Assembly: GCA_945906915.1 (NCBI GenBank)
Contig: CAMDSI010000067.1
Span: 1 to 9,795 of the forward strand
Reading direction: 5' to 3'
Length of the DNA: 9,795 nt
Source: Spirosoma fluviale
GTDB taxonomy: Bacteria > Bacteroidota > Bacteroidia > Cytophagales > Spirosomataceae
Both the position numbers and the translations under genes were made by a program. Under the pieces are notes generated by a model. The model worked only from the letters and a program-made list of their open reading frames with translations. It was not told the DNA's origin and searched no databases. Positions within the stretch are counted from its first letter, which is position 1. Each line of letters starts with the position of its first letter. Shown here one piece after another: positions 5,961-9,795 of the stretch.

Positions 5961-7109
5961 ATGAAATCTACTGCTTCGAATCGCCGAGAATTCTTGCACA
6001 ATGCGAGTATGTTAGGCGGAATGGCCTTTTTGCCTAGTTCTTTTAAAGATGTCACAAAAACATTTGCTCCAGAAATGCCGGAACGTATCATCGCTCCACG
6101 GATTAAGTTTGGGGTAATTGGCATTAACCATGCCCACATCTTTAGTATGGCAAACTCTATTATCAAAGGTGGAGGGGAAATGGTTTCTTTTTATGCGAAG
6201 GAAGCGGATTTAGCCAAAGACTTTGCCACTAGATTCCCAGGCGTAAAGCAAGCGGCATCTGAAAACGAGATTTTAGAGGATTCCTCTATTCAATTGATAT
6301 TAAGTTCAATTACTCCGGTAGAGCGCGCGCCCTTAGGCATTCGCGCCATGCAACACGGAAAGGACTATATGGTAGATAAGCCAGGCATTACGAGTTTAGC
6401 ACAATTAGCGGAGGTTCGTAAAGTCCAAAAATCCACCAAACGCATCTATTCCATCTCGTATAGCGAACGTTTTGAGAATAAAGCGACAGAGAAAGCCAGT
6501 GAATTAGTGGCTACAGGAATGATCGGTAAGGTAATTCAAACCATCGGAACCGGCCCTCACCGCATTAGTTTGAATGCGCGCCCAGCCTGGTTCTTTGATA
6601 AGCAATATTATGGTGGTATCATCTGTGATATCGGATCTCACCAAGTAGACCAGTTCTTGCATTTTACGGGATCTAAAGACGCGAAGGTCGTTGCTTCTCA
6701 AGTCGCGAATTATACGTATCCGCAATACCCGCAATTCGAGGATTTTGGAGATTTGATGCTGCAAGGAAATGGCGGCTCTGGTTATATCCGGGTCGACTGG
6801 TTTACCCCCAATGGATTGAATACCTGGGGAGACGGACGTTTGACTATTTTAGGAACGGAAGGTTTTATGGAAATCAGGAAGAACACCGACATTGCCTCTC
6901 CACATGGATTAGGAAGTCATTTGTATGTGGTGAATAATAAGGAAACGCTGTATGTAGATTGCAAGAATGTGGAATTAAACCATGGACAAAAAGTCGTGGA
7001 TGATGTGGTGAATCGTACCGATACGGCGATGACTCAGGAGCATTGTTTTTTAGCAACAGAACTAGCATTGAAAGCACAGGCGCAAGCCACTAAAATAACC
7101 TTGAAATAA
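5961..7109 (+). CDS. Tat-exported Gfo/Idh/MocA family oxidoreductase (short form)
   Basis: This 382-residue protein belongs to the Gfo/Idh/MocA family of NAD(P)-dependent oxidoreductases, which act on sugars, cyclitols and related compounds. Residues 1-27 resemble a twin-arginine signal: NRREFLHNA followed by a short hydrophobic stretch (SMLGGMAFLP), suggesting folded export to the periplasm. The Rossmann domain starts at about 48 with FGVIGINHAH, lacking the usual third glycine of GxGxxG. The catalytic-lysine motif is DKP (139-141) where EKP is canonical. The C-terminal domain carries GGIICDIGSHQVD (218-230), the family's G-G-x3-D-x-G-x-H-x2-D pattern with Asp223 and His227 near the active site. 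It opens a two-gene unit and overlaps the next gene by one base (TAATG). The substrate is unknown; I infer only that it works with its neighbour on the same or successive carbohydrates. Confidence 0.85.
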   Translation: MKSTASNRREFLHNASMLGGMAFLPSSFKDVTKTFAPEMPERIIAPRIKFGVIGINHAHIFSMANSIIKGGGEMVSFYAKEADLAKDFATRFPGVKQAASENEILEDSSIQLILSSITPVERAPLGIRAMQHGKDYMVDKPGITSLAQLAEVRKVQKSTKRIYSISYSERFENKATEKASELVATGMIGKVIQTIGTGPHRISLNARPAWFFDKQYYGGIICDIGSHQVDQFLHFTGSKDAKVVASQVANYTYPQYPQFEDFGDLMLQGNGGSGYIRVDWFTPNGLNTWGDGRLTILGTEGFMEIRKNTDIASPHGLGSHLYVVNNKETLYVDCKNVELNHGQKVVDDVVNRTDTAMTQEHCFLATELALKAQAQATKITLK

Positions 7110-8485
7110 TGAAAAGAAGGAAATTTGTTCAAAATTTCGCCTTGGGCGCAGTGGGTACTTGGGGTTTCCCTACCATTGTTCCAGCGAACGTATTGGGTGG
7201 CAAAGATGCCCCGAGTAATAAGATTAATATTGCCCAAATAGGCTGCGGTCGAATCGCCCGTACGCATGATTTGCCAAGTACCTGGAAATTCGAAAAAGCC
7301 AGAATAATGGCGGTTTGTGATTTAGATCGCCACCGTACCGAGGAGACCAAGCAATTAGTGGAAGAATATTACACGAAGAAAACGGGTCAGGCAAACTACA
7401 TCGATGTAAAAATGTACGATGATTACCGGGAGATGCTTTTGAATAAAGACATTGATGCGGTGATGATCAGTACACCTGATTTTTGGCATGCACAACCAGC
7501 GATGGAAGCCGCTTTAGCAGGCAAAGATATTTACCTCCAAAAACCCACCTCCCTTACCATTCACGAGGGGCGTCAATTAGCGGAAATCATTCAGAAAACC
7601 GGGCGTATTTTACAAGTGGGTACCCAGCAACGCTCCTCCTCTCAGTTCCGCAAGGCCGCTGAATTAGTGCGCAATGGACGGATTGGAAAATTGCATACGG
7701 TGAAGATAGGTTTACCTGGTGATCCATCAGGGCCACCTGCTCCAGCTATGCCTATTCCGAAAGGATTTAATTACGATATGTGGCTGGGTTCTACACCTGA
7801 AATGCCTTATACGGAGATTGGAGTCCATCCTCAAGTAGGATATGACCGACCGGGTTGGTTACGTATGGAGCAATTTGGTGCCGGGATGATTACGGGATGG
7901 GGTCAACATCACTATGATTCTGCCGCTTGGGGAATGAATACGGAATACACGGGTCCTATCTCTGTGGAATCAGTGGCTGAATTCCCTAAATCAGGATTAT
8001 GGAATGTGCATGGGGACTTTATGTCCAAAGCAGAATATGCAAATGGCATCACCATGTATACCTCTGGCGGGTATCAAAACGGTATTAGATACGAAGGAAC
8101 CGAAGGATGGATTTTTGTTTCTCGGGGAGATTATGCCGCTACGCCATCTGACCCTACTTCTAAAGTGAGAGCGAAAGCGATAGATGCGTCTGATCCTAAA
8201 ATTTTAGAATCAGTGATCGGTGAAAAGGAGATTCATCTGTATAACTCTGCAGACCAACACGGTAACTGGCTAGATTGTATCGAATCACGCAAAGAACCAA
8301 TATCTCCTATTGAGATTGGGCACCGCGCTTGTTCGGTATGTTTAATCACGCATGTTTCGATGAAGATACCCCGCAAATTGCAATGGGATCCGAAGAAGGA
8401 ACACTTCGTTAATGACGCGGAGGCAAATACGTGGTTAAGAAGAGCGCAACGCGCTCCATACGGAACAGATCGAATTAAGATTTAG
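7109..8485 (+). CDS. Tat-exported Gfo/Idh/MocA family oxidoreductase (long form)
   Basis: A 458-residue second member of the Gfo/Idh/MocA family, longer than the usual 330-400 because of an extended C-terminal half of the kind found in Bacteroidota and Planctomycetes proteins. The N-terminus KRRKFVQN followed by ALGAVGTWGF and PTIVPANVLG is a twin-arginine leader. The nucleotide-binding loop is IGCGRIA (44-50), a normal GxGxxG/A. The substrate-side motif STPDFWHA is at 121-128; the catalytic-lysine motif reads QKP (144-146), not EKP. GAGMITGWGQHHYDSA (257-272) replaces the usual G-G-x3-D-x-G-x-H-x2-D block, with His267-Asp270 as likely equivalents. It is translationally coupled to the gene before it. 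Its TAG stop overlaps the stop of the convergent ABC gene. GH109-like NAD-dependent glycosidases share this fold and export signal and are an alternative to a dehydrogenase; I cannot decide from sequence alone. Confidence 0.86.
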   Translation: MKRRKFVQNFALGAVGTWGFPTIVPANVLGGKDAPSNKINIAQIGCGRIARTHDLPSTWKFEKARIMAVCDLDRHRTEETKQLVEEYYTKKTGQANYIDVKMYDDYREMLLNKDIDAVMISTPDFWHAQPAMEAALAGKDIYLQKPTSLTIHEGRQLAEIIQKTGRILQVGTQQRSSSQFRKAAELVRNGRIGKLHTVKIGLPGDPSGPPAPAMPIPKGFNYDMWLGSTPEMPYTEIGVHPQVGYDRPGWLRMEQFGAGMITGWGQHHYDSAAWGMNTEYTGPISVESVAEFPKSGLWNVHGDFMSKAEYANGITMYTSGGYQNGIRYEGTEGWIFVSRGDYAATPSDPTSKVRAKAIDASDPKILESVIGEKEIHLYNSADQHGNWLDCIESRKEPISPIEIGHRACSVCLITHVSMKIPRKLQWDPKKEHFVNDAEANTWLRRAQRAPYGTDRIKI

Positions 8486-9192
8486 ATTTTTTCTATCTTT
8501 CTGACGTTGTGGTTAATCGTGTCGGATTCAACGACACCATCACGCAAACGAATGATACGGTGGGCATATTGGGCAATATCATCTTCGTGGGTAACCATGA
8601 CGATGGTGTTGCCTTTTTTATGCAATTGATCGAAGAGATCCATAATTTCATAGGATGTCTTTGTGTCCAAATTACCCGTAGGCTCATCTGCTAACAAGAT
8701 CGATGGATCATTGACTAGGGCGCGCGCCACGGCTACACGCTGTCTTTGGCCCCCTGACAGCTCGTTCGGCTTATGCAAGGCGCGGTTATCTAACCCAACC
8801 CCTTTTAAAGTATTCATCGCGATTTCTGTGCGTTCTTTTTTAGAGTAACCCGCATAGATGAGTGGTAAGGCTACGTTTTCCAAAGCGGATTGGCGGGGAA
8901 GTAGGTTAAAGGTTTGGAAAACAAAACCGATTTCCTTGTTTCTAACGGAGGCTAATTCATTTTCTGACATCTCAGATACATCTTGTCCATTCAGGATGTA
9001 TTTACCTGTGCTAGGCGTATCTAAGCAGCCTACAATGTTCATTAGGGTTGATTTACCAGAACCAGAGGGACCCATGAAAGCTACATATTCTCCTTTATTT
9101 ACAGAGATGGTTACGTCTTTTAATGCGTCGATCACTTCTTCGCCCATTACGTAACGTTTGGAAATAGCGTGGGTCTCAATAATTTTAGTCAT
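8482..9192 (-). CDS. ABC transporter ATP-binding protein, MacB/LolD/YknY type
   Basis: This 236-residue ATPase would power an inner-membrane ABC system of the MacB/LolD/FtsE group (macrolide or peptide export, lipoprotein release, envelope functions). All nucleotide-binding motifs are intact: Walker A GPSGSGKS (41-48), Q-loop Gln93 in FVFQTFNLLPRQSALENV, signature LSGGQ (145-149), Walker B ILLADEP with Glu170, D-loop NLD and H-loop His202. The FQTFNLLP and ALPLIYAG segments are typical of this group. I chose the ATG at 9190-9192 (MTKIIETHAISKRY) over an upstream in-frame ATG at 9237, because the predicted promoter lies inside that extension. No permease gene is adjacent in the window: fusA lies upstream, and a convergent oxidoreductase lies downstream with a 4-nt stop overlap. 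The partner membrane subunit must be encoded elsewhere. Confidence 0.92.
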   Translation of the reverse strand: MTKIIETHAISKRYVMGEEVIDALKDVTISVNKGEYVAFMGPSGSGKSTLMNIVGCLDTPSTGKYILNGQDVSEMSENELASVRNKEIGFVFQTFNLLPRQSALENVALPLIYAGYSKKERTEIAMNTLKGVGLDNRALHKPNELSGGQRQRVAVARALVNDPSILLADEPTGNLDTKTSYEIMDLFDQLHKKGNTIVMVTHEDDIAQYAHRIIRLRDGVVESDTINHNVRKIEKI

Positions 9193-9210
9193 AGCAATCA
9201 ATTTAGAATT

Positions 9211-9237
9211 CAAAAATACATCCATTCTAGGAAACAA
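9211..9237 (-). promoter_or_regulatory. Promoter of the ABC ATPase gene
   Basis: On the minus strand TATTTTTG (9218 down to 9211) matches TANNTTTG, with TTG (9237 down to 9235) 16 nt upstream as a plausible -33 element. The predicted transcription start is near 9205, about 13 nt before the chosen ATG at 9192. Of the remaining intergenic bases, 9241-9307 show no further signal I can support. Confidence 0.6.
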
Positions 9238-9307
9238 TTCTGCTTTTTAGACAAAAGATAGTGAGCAAGGATGAATTGAGCGTGGGGCGGATGAGAGGTT
9301 TTGGCAT

Positions 9308-9339
9308 AAAAAAAGCCCGAACAAATCGCTCGGGCTTTT
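9308..9339 (-). terminator. Intrinsic terminator of fusA
   Basis: AAAAGCCCGA (9311-9320) and TCGGGCTTTT (9330-9339) form a perfect 10-bp stem with a 9-nt loop. On the minus strand the stem ends in seven Us (9314 down to 9308). It lies 19 nt after the fusA stop. On the plus strand the following run is only four Ts, so any activity in the other direction would be weaker. Confidence 0.9.
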
Positions 9340-9357
9340 CTATATCTGCAAAGAATC

Positions 9358-9795
9358 TTATAATCCTTTCGCTTTCTTAACTACTTCTTCGGCTAGACTT
9401 TGTGGTACAAATTCATAGTGAGAGAACGTTAACGATGCAGTGGCACGTCCTGAAGACATCGTACGTAAATCTGTTACGTAACCGAATAATTCAGAAAGAG
9501 GCACATCTGCCTTTAAGATTACAGCGCCTTGACGAGAATCCATACCTTTCATGATACCACGACGACGGTTTAAGTCACCTGTGATAGGTCCAGTATATTC
9601 GTCCGGAGTAACAACGTCTACAGCCATGATAGGCTCCATTAACTTCGCACCCGCTTGTTTCGCTGATTCTTTATAACCCATACGGGCTGCTAATTCAAAT
9701 GATAGAGAATCTGAATCGACATCGTGGAAAGATCCGTGGAATAAACGAACTTTCATTGAATCCATTGGGTATCCAGCTAAAGCACCATTTTTCAT
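9358..9795 (-). CDS. fusA: Elongation factor G, C-terminal part (partial, runs off right edge)
   Basis: EF-G is the GTPase that drives translocation of tRNA and mRNA on the ribosome and assists ribosome recycling with RRF. Only the last 145 residues of about 700 are present, covering the end of domain IV and domain V. Matching stretches include GALAGYPMDSMKVRL and FHDVDSDSLSF of domain IV, then EPIMAVDVVTPDEYTGPITGDL, NRRRGIMKGMD, and domain V PLSELFGYVTDLRTMSSGRA. The terminal FSHYEFVPQSLAEEVVKKAKG is also typical. The Met at the window edge is internal to the protein; the frame stays open to the last base. The GTPase domain is outside, so the call rests on the C-terminal domains. A paralogous EF-G2 or a TetM-like protein is less likely given the close match to the housekeeping form. 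It ends at a strong terminator. Confidence 0.95.
   Translation of the reverse strand: MKNGALAGYPMDSMKVRLFHGSFHDVDSDSLSFELAARMGYKESAKQAGAKLMEPIMAVDVVTPDEYTGPITGDLNRRRGIMKGMDSRQGAVILKADVPLSELFGYVTDLRTMSSGRATASLTFSHYEFVPQSLAEEVVKKAKGL

Noticed and set aside
8858..9154. A 98-codon plus-strand open frame opposite the ABC ATPase
   Set aside because: It is antisense to an intact ATPase with every conserved motif, has no promoter or start signal of its own and reads as a shadow.
9244..9260. TATCTTTTG on the minus strand as a second promoter for the ABC gene
   Set aside because: It has one extra T relative to TANNTTTG and no suitable -33 element; the box at 9211-9218 is a better match and nearer the start.
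1..9795. Defence system, CRISPR array, insertion sequence, prophage or other mobile cargo
   Set aside because: Every long open frame is accounted for by housekeeping or metabolic genes, intergenic spaces are at most 165 nt, and I saw no inverted terminal repeats, integrase or transposase motifs, or spaced repeats.

Overview
The window looks like chromosomal DNA from a member of the Bacteroidota, most likely of the Cytophagales type (the lower rank is a guess). Three intergenic regions carry the Bacteroidota-type -7 promoter box TANNTTTG. Most starts lack a convincing Shine-Dalgarno sequence. The tryptophan genes occur as a compact trpE-G-D-C-F-B-A run, and two Gfo/Idh/MocA oxidoreductases carry twin-arginine leaders, which is common in this phylum. 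Most of the window is core metabolism and translation. I see no mobile element, CRISPR array, tRNA or rRNA.

Positions 1-5364 (+) hold the trp operon. It begins inside the 3' part of trpE and runs through trpG, trpD, trpC, trpF, trpB and trpA, with gaps of only 1-4 nt. Together these genes encode the whole route from chorismate to tryptophan. The operon promoter and any attenuator lie outside the window to the left. No clear terminator follows trpA.

Positions 5365-5900 (+) hold rplS (ribosomal protein L19). It has its own strong-looking promoter and ends in an intrinsic terminator. Its short 5' leader folds into a 13-bp bulged hairpin that would begin almost at the transcription start. This is a good candidate for an autoregulatory ribosomal-protein leader and is the most interesting non-coding element here. 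A 13-nt direct repeat at the end of rplS duplicates its stop codon in frame.

Positions 5932-8485 (+) hold a promoter and two overlapping genes (joined by TAATG). Both encode Tat-exported NAD(P)-type Gfo/Idh/MocA oxidoreductases with non-canonical catalytic triads (DKP and QKP rather than EKP). They probably act together on a sugar or cyclitol in the cell envelope, but the substrate cannot be read from the sequence.

Positions 8482-9795 (-) run the other way. The 3' end of fusA (EF-G) enters from the right and stops at a strong intrinsic terminator. A separate promoter then drives a MacB/LolD/YknY-type ABC transporter ATPase. Its stop codon overlaps the stop codon of the second oxidoreductase by 4 nt, leaving no space for a terminator between the convergent genes.
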